A program made the translations under genes and the position numbers. A stretch of DNA of 64,000 bases from positions 86,660-150,659 of the forward strand of contig NZ_CVRM01000035.1 in assembly GCF_001258055.1 (NCBI RefSeq), written 5' to 3'. Origin of the DNA: Phaeobacter italicus. Its GTDB lineage: Bacteria > Pseudomonadota > Alphaproteobacteria > Rhodobacterales > Rhodobacteraceae. This document shows, piece after piece, positions 49,784 through 57,909 of this stretch (position 1 is its first letter; each line of letters opens with the position of its first letter). Below the pieces are notes generated by a model, which worked only from the letters and a program-made list of their open reading frames with translations, was not told the DNA's origin and made no database searches.

Positions 49784-52749
49784 GCGCGGTATCAACGCAG
49801 CAGGTGAACCGGCTGAGCGGAGGTCTGGTAGATCGTGGTCAGCCGCTATCCTTTCGCTTTGACGGGCAGAGCTATCAGGGCTGCAGTGGTGATACCTTGG
49901 CCTCGGCGCTGATGGCGAATGGCGTGCGCCTAATGGGGCGATCGTTCAAATATCACCGGCCGCGCGGCTTGCTGAGCGCGGGCAGCGAAGAGCCAAACGC
50001 GTTGGTTGAATTGCGCACCGGCGGCAGGCAGGAACCCAACACCCGTGCCACGGTCGCAGAGCTTTATGACGGGTTGGACGCGCGGTCGCAGAACCGCTGG
50101 CCCTCGCTGGAACGCGATATGATGGCGATCAATGATCGGTTCGCCAATTTCCTGACCGCCGGGTTCTATTACAAGACGTTCATGTGGCCCAAGGCATTTT
50201 GGGAGAAACTGTATGAACCCATTATTCGCAAGGCAGCAGGGCTGGGGCGCCTGACAGGAGACGCTGATCCGGATGCCTATGACAAAGGGTTTTTGCACTG
50301 TGATCTTTTGGTGGTCGGGGCTGGGCCTGCGGGGCTGGCGGCGGCGCTGACGGCGGGCCGGGCGGGTGCGCGGGTGATCCTCGCAGATGAAGATTTCTTG
50401 CTGGGTGGTCGCCTGTTGAGCGAAGCACAGCCATTGGCGGACATTGCGGGCGCAGATTGGGCGGGTCAGGTCCAGGCAGAGCTTGCAGTGATGGGCAATG
50501 TCCGCATTCTGCCGCGCACGACGGTGTTTGGGGCATATGACCATGGGATTTACGGCGCGGTCGAACGCAACGCGGATCATGTCGCAGCGCCTGATGCGGG
50601 TAAGCCCCGCCAGACGCTCTGGCGGATTTACTCCAAGCGGGCGATCATCGCGACAGGGGCAATTGAGCGGCCCATTGCGTTTGAAAACAACGACCGACCG
50701 GGGATCATGCTGGCTGGGGCGGTGCGCTCTTTTGCCAATCGCTGGGCTGCGACACCGGCGTCTTCGGTGGTGATTTTTGCCAACAATGACGATGCTCATC
50801 AAACCGCGCGTGACCTGCAGGCCAAAGGCGTGGATGTGCCTGCAGTGGTCGACGTACGCCCAGATGCCCCTGAAATCCCCGGAATTGAGCTCCTTGCGGG
50901 TGCACAGATCGTGGAAACCGCCGGGCGGTTGGGGCTCCGCTCTGTCACGGTGCGGATGGCCAATGGTAAAACCCGGATCATCCCCTGTGGTGCGCTGGCC
51001 ATGTCCGGCGGATGGAACCCGAACCTTGGCCTGACCTGCCATCAGCGGGGGCGCCCGGTTTGGGATGGCGATCTCCATGCCTTTGTCCCCGGGCAGGACT
51101 TGCCAGTTGGCCAGCATGTTGCAGGGGCCGCGATGGGGGCCATGTCCACCGACGCCGCCCTGCGCAGCGGGGCAGAGCAGGCAGGGGAGGCGCTGGCAGA
51201 TCTGGGGTTCACAGTGCCTGCGCCAGAGCTGCCAAAGGCGGAGGACGCGCCCGTGTCTCTGACGCCCTTCTGGCACGTGCAGGGCGCCAAGCGCGCTTGG
51301 CTCGACTTTCAAAACGATGTCACCGTCAAGGACGTCAAGCTGGCCCACCAGGAGAACTTTACCGCGGTTGAGCATCTGAAGCGCTATACCACGCTTGGGA
51401 TGGCGACCGATCAGGGTAAGACGTCCAATGTCGGCGCCCTCGCGGTGATGGCAGAGCTGACCGGCAAGTCCATTCCCCAGACGGGAACCACGATCTTTCG
51501 TCCGCCTTATACGCCGGTGGCCATGGGGGCGCTTGCTGGGCGCGCAGTGGGCAAGGATTTCCATCCGACCCGCCTGACGCCGAGCCACGCCTGGGCGGAG
51601 GAACAGGGCGCCGTTTTTGTCGAGGTTGGCAACTGGCTGCGGGCGCAGTGGTTTCCGAAACCGGGTGAAACCCATTGGCGCCAGTCTGTGGATCGCGAGG
51701 TGCAGCAGACCCGTCGCTCTGTCGGGATCTGTGACGTCACTACGCTGGGTAAAATCGATGTGCAGGGGGCGGATGCGGCAGCCTTTTTGAACATGATGTA
51801 CGCCAATGGCTTTGCAAAGCTGCCAGTTGGCAAGGTGCGCTATGGTCTGATGCTGCGCGAAGACGGTGTTGCCTATGACGACGGCACGGCCGCGCGCCTG
51901 GCTGAGGACCATTTTGTTGTGACCACAACCACGGCCAACGCCGTTTTGGTCTATCGGAACATGGAATTTGTCCGCCAGTGTCTGTGTCCGGACATGGATG
52001 TTCAGCTGATTTCAACCACCGAAGCCTGGGCGCAATACGCGGTTGCAGGGCCGAATGCGCGCAAACTCCTGCAAAAGATCGTTGATCCTGAGTTTGATAT
52101 CTCGAATGACGCCTTTCCCTTTATGGCCTGCGGTGAAATCACTGTTTGCGGGGGCTGCCGGGCGCGGCTGTTCCGGATCTCGTTCTCTGGTGAACTGGCC
52201 TATGAAATCGCGGTGCCGACCCGGTATGGCGATGCGCTCATGCGGGAAATGATGGCCGCAGGCGAGGCGTTTGACGTCACCCCCTACGGGACCGAGGCGC
52301 TGGGGGTCATGCGGATCGAAAAAGGACATGCCGCGGGCAATGAGCTAAACGGAACGACCACCGCGCTGAACCTTGGCCTGGGGCGGATGGTGTCTGGCAA
52401 GAAGGACTGCATCGGCAACGTGCTGAGCCGCCGAGAGGGCATGAACACCGATGATGCCCTGCGCTTGGTCGGCCTGAAGCCCGTGACCCCAGCACAGAGC
52501 CTCCCTGCCGGGGGGCATCTGATGGCTGCGTCGGGCCCTGTCGATGCGGCGCATGATCAGGGATATGTGACCTCTGCTGCCTATTCGCCCACTCTTGGGA
52601 CGGCCATTGGGCTTGGGTTTGTCAAAGGCGGGGCAGAGCGCCTGGGAGAGCAGCTGCGTCTGGTCAACCCGTTGGAGAAACAGGAAATGCTGGTCGAGAT
52701 TGTCAGCGCCCATTTTGTGGACCCGGAAGGGGAGAAGCTCCGTGCATAA
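49780..52749 (+). CDS. soxA: Sarcosine oxidase alpha subunit
   Basis: 989 residues. An N-terminal 2Fe-2S-like segment (SGDTLASALMANGVRLMGRSFKYHRPRGLLSAGSEEPNALVEL), an NAD-binding Rossmann unit (DLLVVGAGPAGLAAALTAGRAGARVILADED), and a C-terminal GcvT-like folate domain (SVGICDVTTLGKIDVQGADAAAFLNMMYANGF). It passes the sarcosine methyl group to tetrahydrofolate as 5,10-methylene-THF. Overlaps soxD and soxG. Length is normal. Confidence 0.96.
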   Translation: MSAVSTQQVNRLSGGLVDRGQPLSFRFDGQSYQGCSGDTLASALMANGVRLMGRSFKYHRPRGLLSAGSEEPNALVELRTGGRQEPNTRATVAELYDGLDARSQNRWPSLERDMMAINDRFANFLTAGFYYKTFMWPKAFWEKLYEPIIRKAAGLGRLTGDADPDAYDKGFLHCDLLVVGAGPAGLAAALTAGRAGARVILADEDFLLGGRLLSEAQPLADIAGADWAGQVQAELAVMGNVRILPRTTVFGAYDHGIYGAVERNADHVAAPDAGKPRQTLWRIYSKRAIIATGAIERPIAFENNDRPGIMLAGAVRSFANRWAATPASSVVIFANNDDAHQTARDLQAKGVDVPAVVDVRPDAPEIPGIELLAGAQIVETAGRLGLRSVTVRMANGKTRIIPCGALAMSGGWNPNLGLTCHQRGRPVWDGDLHAFVPGQDLPVGQHVAGAAMGAMSTDAALRSGAEQAGEALADLGFTVPAPELPKAEDAPVSLTPFWHVQGAKRAWLDFQNDVTVKDVKLAHQENFTAVEHLKRYTTLGMATDQGKTSNVGALAVMAELTGKSIPQTGTTIFRPPYTPVAMGALAGRAVGKDFHPTRLTPSHAWAEEQGAVFVEVGNWLRAQWFPKPGETHWRQSVDREVQQTRRSVGICDVTTLGKIDVQGADAAAFLNMMYANGFAKLPVGKVRYGLMLREDGVAYDDGTAARLAEDHFVVTTTTANAVLVYRNMEFVRQCLCPDMDVQLISTTEAWAQYAVAGPNARKLLQKIVDPEFDISNDAFPFMACGEITVCGGCRARLFRISFSGELAYEIAVPTRYGDALMREMMAAGEAFDVTPYGTEALGVMRIEKGHAAGNELNGTTTALNLGLGRMVSGKKDCIGNVLSRREGMNTDDALRLVGLKPVTPAQSLPAGGHLMAASGPVDAAHDQGYVTSAAYSPTLGTAIGLGFVKGGAERLGEQLRLVNPLEKQEMLVEIVSAHFVDPEGEKLRA

Positions 52750-53305
52750 ACTGAAACCACTGACCCCGCTTGGGTCTCATACGCCGCGTGTTGACCGGAT
52801 TGGGCCGTTTGAAATCGCCGAGACCGTCGAGACGGCGTTTGCGTCAGTGGCGGCGCGAAACGGGCAGGAGGCGGCCGTGATCTCGGCAATGGCGCAGAAC
52901 CACGGTCTGGATTTGCCGGTTGCTGGCAAGGCGGCGCAGGCGGGGAAACTGGCTGCGTTCTGGATCAGCCCGTCACAGTGGATGTGCGCGGCTCCGCACG
53001 AAACGCACGAGCTGCTGGCGCAGCAACTGAAGGCGACGCTCGGTGATAGGGCCTCGGTGGTGGAACAGACGGACGCATGGTGCCGCTTTGATGTTACCGG
53101 GAAGAAGCTGTGTGATCTGTTTGAGCGCCTGACCAAGGCTGATGTGCGTGCAATGCCCCCTGGCAGCGCCTGTCGCAGCACGGTGGAGCATCTGGGCGTT
53201 TTTCTGTGGCGGACGGCTGAGGACCAGATGGTGGTTCTCGGGCCGCGCTCTTCTGCGGCATCGCTCCATCATGCCCTTGTGACGGCCGCGCGCTCCATCG
53301 CCTGA
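52742..53305 (+). CDS. soxG: Sarcosine oxidase gamma subunit
   Basis: 187 residues from GTG 52742, overlapping the soxA stop by 8 bp. IGPFEIAETVETAFASVAAR, LPVAGKAAQAGKLAAFWISPSQWM and TKADVRAMPPGSACRSTVEHLGVFLWR match SoxG, a member of the GcvT-related family. Completes the soxBDAG complex. It converges on the GlxA-type regulator with a gap of only 16 bp and no clear terminator. Confidence 0.9.
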   Translation: MHKLKPLTPLGSHTPRVDRIGPFEIAETVETAFASVAARNGQEAAVISAMAQNHGLDLPVAGKAAQAGKLAAFWISPSQWMCAAPHETHELLAQQLKATLGDRASVVEQTDAWCRFDVTGKKLCDLFERLTKADVRAMPPGSACRSTVEHLGVFLWRTAEDQMVVLGPRSSAASLHHALVTAARSIA

Positions 53306-53321
53306 GAATGGCGCGTCCGCG

Positions 53322-54329
53322 TCATCCCGCGGGCAGAGCGTCGCCGCTTTTGACACGAAGAGAGTTCTTGGCACGCCGGTCGTTGATCGGCGTCACGCCG
53401 AACGTTTCGCGGTAGATCCGCAAAAAGGCACCGGGCGTGCCATAGCCGACCATATAGGCGATTTCCGTCACCGAGGTGCTGGAATAAAGCACCAGCTGGC
53501 GGGCTTGGTTCATGCGCATCATGCGATAGTACTTCAGCGGGCTTTGCCCTGTGGCTTCCTTGAAGCTGCGCTCCAGCGAGCGTGGTGAAACACCGATGGC
53601 ATCCGCGACATCACTGATCTGGATCGGGCTTTCGATATGTTCGGCGAAATGCTCAATGGCCTGAGCAACCTTTTTGGGCATCAAATCCATGCTCTTGGCC
53701 GTGGAGAAGGCAGGGGTTTTCTGAGCCGAGGTGGCGCTGCGCACGTAGGGGTGTTGGAACCAGCAGGCGACCTCTGCCATGACGCTGCCGTCCAGATGGG
53801 TTTCGATCAAGGTCAGCATGTGGTCAAAAACGGCTGATGCGCCAGAGATCGTCAGAAAGTCGCCTTCATCGCAGATAACGGTGCTGCGTGCATCCAATTC
53901 GGGGAATTCCGCCTCGAAGGCGGCTTCATAGCACCAATGGACAGACAGTGGATTGGTGTCGATCATTTTGGTCCGCGCAAGCGGGAACACGCCTCCGCTG
54001 AAGGCCCCAAGCCGGGTTCTGTTGCGCATCAGCCGTTGCAGGGCTGCATTGGCCCGCGAGGGATGTGCAAACTGGGCGTTCGGGCCTGCGGTGAACAGAA
54101 GATAGTCGTGCGGTTGCAGATCGGACAATTTTGCGTCCGGCGCAAAGGTCACCCCGGCAGAAGAGGCCACCGGCTCCTCTGTTTCGGCGACGACGGTCCA
54201 GCGGAACGCTTCCTGTCCGGAGATTTCATTCGCCGCCCGCAGCGGTTCTATGCAGGAGGTCAGACAGGCCATCGGAAATCCGGGAAAGATCAGGATGGCG
54301 AGGGAAATGGGGGCAGGGGCATCGGTCAT
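53322..54329 (-). CDS. GATase1-like AraC-family regulator (GlxA/GbdR/SouR type)
   Basis: 335 residues. The N-terminal DJ-1/PfpI-like domain (LAILIFPGFPMACLTSCIEPLRAANEI) lacks the usual nucleophile (GAFSGGVFPLA in place of G-x-C-x-G), as expected for a ligand sensor. The C-terminal AraC domain is intact: IQISDVADAIGVSPRSLERSFKEATGQSPLKYYRMMRMNQARQL and VTEIAYMVGYGTPGAFLRIYRETFGVTP. In Pseudomonas, relatives GbdR, SouR and CdhR sense betaine, sarcosine and carnitine. Convergent with sox, overlapping the LysR gene by 4 bp. Confidence 0.88.
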   Translation of the reverse strand: MTDAPAPISLAILIFPGFPMACLTSCIEPLRAANEISGQEAFRWTVVAETEEPVASSAGVTFAPDAKLSDLQPHDYLLFTAGPNAQFAHPSRANAALQRLMRNRTRLGAFSGGVFPLARTKMIDTNPLSVHWCYEAAFEAEFPELDARSTVICDEGDFLTISGASAVFDHMLTLIETHLDGSVMAEVACWFQHPYVRSATSAQKTPAFSTAKSMDLMPKKVAQAIEHFAEHIESPIQISDVADAIGVSPRSLERSFKEATGQSPLKYYRMMRMNQARQLVLYSSTSVTEIAYMVGYGTPGAFLRIYRETFGVTPINDRRAKNSLRVKSGDALPAG

Positions 54330-55222
54330 GCCGTTGGTCCTTGGATCATGTCTGCAGTACAGGCGAGAATGTGTTGTTCGACCAGCCGCGCGGCAGGGGA
54401 GAGGGCGGCCTCTCTTTTCCGGAGCATGTGAATCTGCCGCTTTGCCAGCGAATCGGCCAATGGGCGAAAGATCAGCCCGGTCGCGTTTGCCGCCCGCGCA
54501 GCCATTTCCGGCAGAATCGTGATTCCGATTTCGGCATGTACCATCGCCATGATGGAGGTCAGGTTCTGTGCGGTCAGCAGGGCATTTGCATGTAGTGTTT
54601 TACAGGCAGGCACATCGATACCCGCAGAGAGACTGTTTGCTATCAGTCTCTCTCCCGTCAGGGCCTGCCAGTCGACAGGCCCACGATTCTGCGCAAGGGG
54701 ATGAGAGGGGTGACAGATAACGCCGAAGGCATCTGACAGCAGATGCTGGCTGTGTAGTCCCGCGCTGTTTTCCCCCATGGTCGCGATGCCGATGTCGATA
54801 CGGTTCCGGGACAATTCATGCAGAATGGAGTTGGAATCCATATCCCGCAACTCGATGTCCATCTTGCTGAAGTCCTTGATGTACTTTGAAAACACCACGG
54901 GCATGATGGATCCGGCTACGGATGGGACAGTGGCAATACGCACATGTCCATGGGTGGCATTGGCGTAGCCTTCGATTGCCTTGACCATATTGTCGAACTG
55001 CTGCAACTCGCGTTCGGCCTGCTCCAGAACATATGCGCCAAGCGCCGTAAGTTTGTTCTTGCGGTCGGTTTCAAACAGCGGCTCCCCGAGGTGGGTTTCC
55101 AACTGCTTCAGCATCATGGAGACGGCCGACGGGGTGCGCCCGAGAATGTCAGCCGCATCGCTGAGGTTTCCGCTGCGTGCCACAACAGCAAAGCCTCGCA
55201 GGAGTTCGATTTTGATGGTCAC
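54326..55222 (-). CDS. LysR-family transcriptional regulator
   Basis: 298 residues from GTG 55222. Helix-turn-helix: LLRGFAVVARSGNLSDAADILGRTPSAVSMMLKQLETHLGEPLFETDRKNKLTALG. The C-terminal binding-protein-like effector domain has HVRIATVPSVAGSIMPVVF. An in-frame ATG at 55294 would add 24 residues of AT-rich, unstructured sequence covering the operator-like repeats, so GTG 55222 is preferred. Transcribed divergently from the aldehyde dehydrogenase operon, which it most likely controls. Confidence 0.87.
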   Translation of the reverse strand: MTIKIELLRGFAVVARSGNLSDAADILGRTPSAVSMMLKQLETHLGEPLFETDRKNKLTALGAYVLEQAERELQQFDNMVKAIEGYANATHGHVRIATVPSVAGSIMPVVFSKYIKDFSKMDIELRDMDSNSILHELSRNRIDIGIATMGENSAGLHSQHLLSDAFGVICHPSHPLAQNRGPVDWQALTGERLIANSLSAGIDVPACKTLHANALLTAQNLTSIMAMVHAEIGITILPEMAARAANATGLIFRPLADSLAKRQIHMLRKREAALSPAARLVEQHILACTADMIQGPTA

Positions 55223-55230
55223 GCTCTTTG

Positions 55231-55276
55231 CTTCAGTTTGCTTGAAGTTGGGTTCAGTAATTTTAGTTTGATTGAA
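55231..55276. promoter_or_regulatory. Operator-like repeats: CTTCA-N7-TGAAG and two AGTTTGMTTGAA copies
   Basis: CTTCA (55231-55235) and TGAAG (55243-55247) form a LysR-box-like dyad. AGTTTGCTTGAA (55235-55246) and AGTTTGATTGAA (55265-55276) are direct repeats with starts exactly 30 bp apart, near three helical turns. Located between the LysR gene and the divergent aldehyde dehydrogenase gene, where LysR proteins normally bind. Confidence 0.6.
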
Positions 55277-55332
55277 TGGTGGGTCAGTGTCCATACCCGT
55301 GGCAACTCAAATTTGTCAGAGGCGATGCATCC

Positions 55333-56784
55333 ATGACCGATCTCCAGAAAAACCTGATTGCCGGCGAATGGCTGGCGGGCGAGAGCGAAATCGAAAACCG
55401 CAACCCGTCGGATCTGAGCGATCTGGTTGGCATGTTCGCCCAAGCCAGCGCCGATCAGCTGGAGGCGACTTTGAATCAGGCGCAGGTGGCGCAACGCGAA
55501 TGGGCTGCTTACGGGCTGGAGCGCAAACAGGCGGTTCTGATGAACATCGGCAACGAGCTGATGGCGCGGGCCGAAGAACTGGGCACGCTCTTGAGCCGCG
55601 AAGAAGGCAAGCCGCTGGCCGAGGGTAAGGGCGAAGTTTACCGCGCCGGCCAGTTCTTTACCTATTACGCTGCCGAGTGCCTGCGCCAGATCGGTGAAAA
55701 CGCCGACTCCGTGCGCCCGGACATCGAAGTGGACGTGCGCCGCGAGGCGGTGGGCGTGGTGGCGATCATTTCGCCCTGGAACTTCCCGACCGCAACGGCT
55801 TCGTGGAAAATCGCGCCGGCGCTCTGCTATGGAAATGCCGTGGTGTGGAAGCCTGCCAACATCACTCCTGCATCGGCTGTTGCCCTGACCGAGATCATCG
55901 CGCGTCAGGACATCCCCAAGGGTCTGTTCTCGCTGGTGATGGGCTCCGGCCGCTCGATCGGCCAGCGCCTGGTCGAAAGCCCCAAGGTGAACGCCATTTC
56001 CTTCACCGGCTCGGTGCCGGTGGGCAAAGGGATTGCCGCTGCTGCCATCCAGAACCTGACCAAGGTGCAGATGGAGATGGGATCGAAGAACGCGCTGGCA
56101 GTGATGGATGACGCTGACCTGGATCTGGCCGTCTCCCTGGCGCTGGGGGGTGCCTTTGGCGGGACCGGGCAGAAATGCACCGCTTCCTCCCGGCTCGTGG
56201 TTCACGCAGCTGTGCACGATGCCTTTGTTGAGAAACTGGTGGCAGGCGCACAGGCCATGAAAGTGGGCCACGCGCTGGAAGCGGGCGTGCAGATGGGCCC
56301 GGTGGTGAGCGAGCAGCAGCTGAACGAAAACCTGGCCTATGTGGACCTCGGCAAGACCGAGGGCGCCGAACTGGCCTGCGGTGGCCAGCGTCTGGAGATG
56401 CCGCACGAGGGTTTCTACATGTCGCCGGGCGTGTTCCTGAACACCACCAACGATATGCGCATCAACCGCGAGGAAATGTTTGCGCCGCTGACCAGCGTGA
56501 TCAAGGTCGGCAGCTATGACGAGGCGCTGGCGGTGGTCAACGACACCAACTTTGGCCTGACCTCGGGCATCGTCACCCAGTCACTGGCCCGCGCCACCCA
56601 CTTCCGCCGCAACGCGCGCACCGGTGTGGTGACCGTGAACCTGCCGACCGCTGGCACGGACTATCACGTGCCCTTCGGTGGGCGCGGCGACAGCTCTTAT
56701 GGCCCGCGCGAGCAGGGCAAGGCAGCGGCGGAGTTCTACACCACCGTCAAGACCGCCTACATCAGCGCCGGTAAGCCGGTCTGA
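55333..56784 (+). CDS. NAD(P)-dependent aldehyde dehydrogenase
   Basis: 483 residues from ATG 55333. SPWNFPTATASWKIAPAL with N150, VVWKPAN with K173, VQMEMGSKN with E248, and GTGQKCTASSRLVV with catalytic C282. The pattern resembles 2,5-dioxopentanoate (alpha-ketoglutarate semialdehyde)-type dehydrogenases, but substrate is not fixed by sequence alone. It is the first gene of the divergent operon with the M19-like protein and BCCT transporter. Confidence 0.9.
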   Translation: MTDLQKNLIAGEWLAGESEIENRNPSDLSDLVGMFAQASADQLEATLNQAQVAQREWAAYGLERKQAVLMNIGNELMARAEELGTLLSREEGKPLAEGKGEVYRAGQFFTYYAAECLRQIGENADSVRPDIEVDVRREAVGVVAIISPWNFPTATASWKIAPALCYGNAVVWKPANITPASAVALTEIIARQDIPKGLFSLVMGSGRSIGQRLVESPKVNAISFTGSVPVGKGIAAAAIQNLTKVQMEMGSKNALAVMDDADLDLAVSLALGGAFGGTGQKCTASSRLVVHAAVHDAFVEKLVAGAQAMKVGHALEAGVQMGPVVSEQQLNENLAYVDLGKTEGAELACGGQRLEMPHEGFYMSPGVFLNTTNDMRINREEMFAPLTSVIKVGSYDEALAVVNDTNFGLTSGIVTQSLARATHFRRNARTGVVTVNLPTAGTDYHVPFGGRGDSSYGPREQGKAAAEFYTTVKTAYISAGKPV

Positions 56785-56810
56785 TGCAAGGGCAGATGAA
56801 CTTGGTTGCT

Positions 56811-56828
56811 ATCGGCGCGTGCGCCGAT
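56811..56828 (+). other. Perfect hairpin ATCGGCGC-GT-GCGCCGAT
   Basis: An 8-bp stem in the 78-bp gap between the aldehyde dehydrogenase and M19-like genes, without a T-run. Likely an mRNA stability or processing element. A TGGAGGGAT ribosome site follows at 56851-56859. Confidence 0.5.
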
Positions 56829-56862
56829 GGCTGCGCCCATCCCGCGTAATTGGAGGGATAGA

Positions 56863-57846
56863 ATGACCGGATACCGTATCGACTGCCTGCAATATGCCAA
56901 CTGGTCGGAAAAGATCTTTCGCCAGCTGCGCGAGGGGGGTGTGGACGCGATCCATGTCACCATTGCCTATCACGAGACCTTCCGCGAGACGGTTCTGAAC
57001 TTCGAAAAGTGGAACCGCTGGTTCGAGCAGTACCCGGATCTGATCATGAAGGGACAGTGGGCCAGCGACATCGACAAGGCCCGCGAAACCGGGCGCACCG
57101 CGGTGTTCTTTGGCTTTCAGAACCCCTCGCCGATAGAGGACGACATCGGGCTGGTCGAGATCCTGCACACGCTCGGCGCCCGTTTCATGCAGCTCACCTA
57201 CAACAACCAGTCGCTGCTGGCGACCGGCTGTTACGAGGCTGAGGACATGGGGCTGACCCGTATGGGCAAGCAGGTGATCAAGGAGATGAACAGGGTCGGC
57301 CTGGTCGTGGACATGAGCCATTCTGCCGACCGCTCCACCATCGAGGCGGCGGAGATGTCCACCCGCCCGATCGCGATCACCCATGCCAATCCGCACGAAT
57401 GGTCGCCCGCGCTGCGCAACAAGAAGGATGATGTGATCCGCGCAGTGACCGGCCACGGCGGCATGCTGGGCTTTTCGGTCTATCCCCACCACCTCAAGGA
57501 CAAGTCCGACTGCACCCTGCAAAGTTTCTGCGAGATGATCGCACGCACCGCCGACAAATACGGGGTGGAGCACCTCGGGATCGGCACCGACCTTTGCCAG
57601 GATCAGCCCGACAGCATTGTCGAATGGATGCGCGTCGGTCGCTGGACCAAGGAAATCGACTACGGCGAAGGATCAGCCGCCGCGCCGGGTTTCCCGGAGA
57701 TGCCCAGCTGGTTCAGGGACAATCGTGATTTCGACAACATCCAGAACGGCCTGCGGGCTGTGGGGATGAATGAAGACGAAGTGGCCGGTGTCATGGGGGA
57801 CAACTGGTATCGCTTCTTTGCGGAGAATTTCGGCCCCAAGACCTGA
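56863..57846 (+). CDS. Membrane-dipeptidase (M19)-like protein with incomplete metal site
   Basis: 327 residues from ATG 56863. TIM-barrel M19 landmarks remain: VVDMSHSAD (H153), AITHANPHEW (H174), GIGTDLCQ (D243). The usual N-terminal H-x-D is replaced by IDCLQYANW and the bridging glutamate of IEG by FGFQNP (Q86), so a normal binuclear zinc centre is not expected. I recall a similar FGFQN subgroup next to the dimethylglycine genes of Pseudomonas. It lies between aldehyde dehydrogenase and BCCT genes; likely an amide or lactam hydrolase or isomerase rather than a dipeptidase. Confidence 0.82.
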   Translation: MTGYRIDCLQYANWSEKIFRQLREGGVDAIHVTIAYHETFRETVLNFEKWNRWFEQYPDLIMKGQWASDIDKARETGRTAVFFGFQNPSPIEDDIGLVEILHTLGARFMQLTYNNQSLLATGCYEAEDMGLTRMGKQVIKEMNRVGLVVDMSHSADRSTIEAAEMSTRPIAITHANPHEWSPALRNKKDDVIRAVTGHGGMLGFSVYPHHLKDKSDCTLQSFCEMIARTADKYGVEHLGIGTDLCQDQPDSIVEWMRVGRWTKEIDYGEGSAAAPGFPEMPSWFRDNRDFDNIQNGLRAVGMNEDEVAGVMGDNWYRFFAENFGPKT

Positions 57847-57909
57847 TCTGGGGCGACAGCACACAACAGGGCCGGTGACAGAATGATCCGGTCAGATGGG
57901 GAGGTTCAG

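Noticed and set aside
49930..51912. A 660-codon open frame on the minus strand over soxA
   Set aside because: Opposite-strand shadow of soxA with Arg/His/Pro-rich composition.
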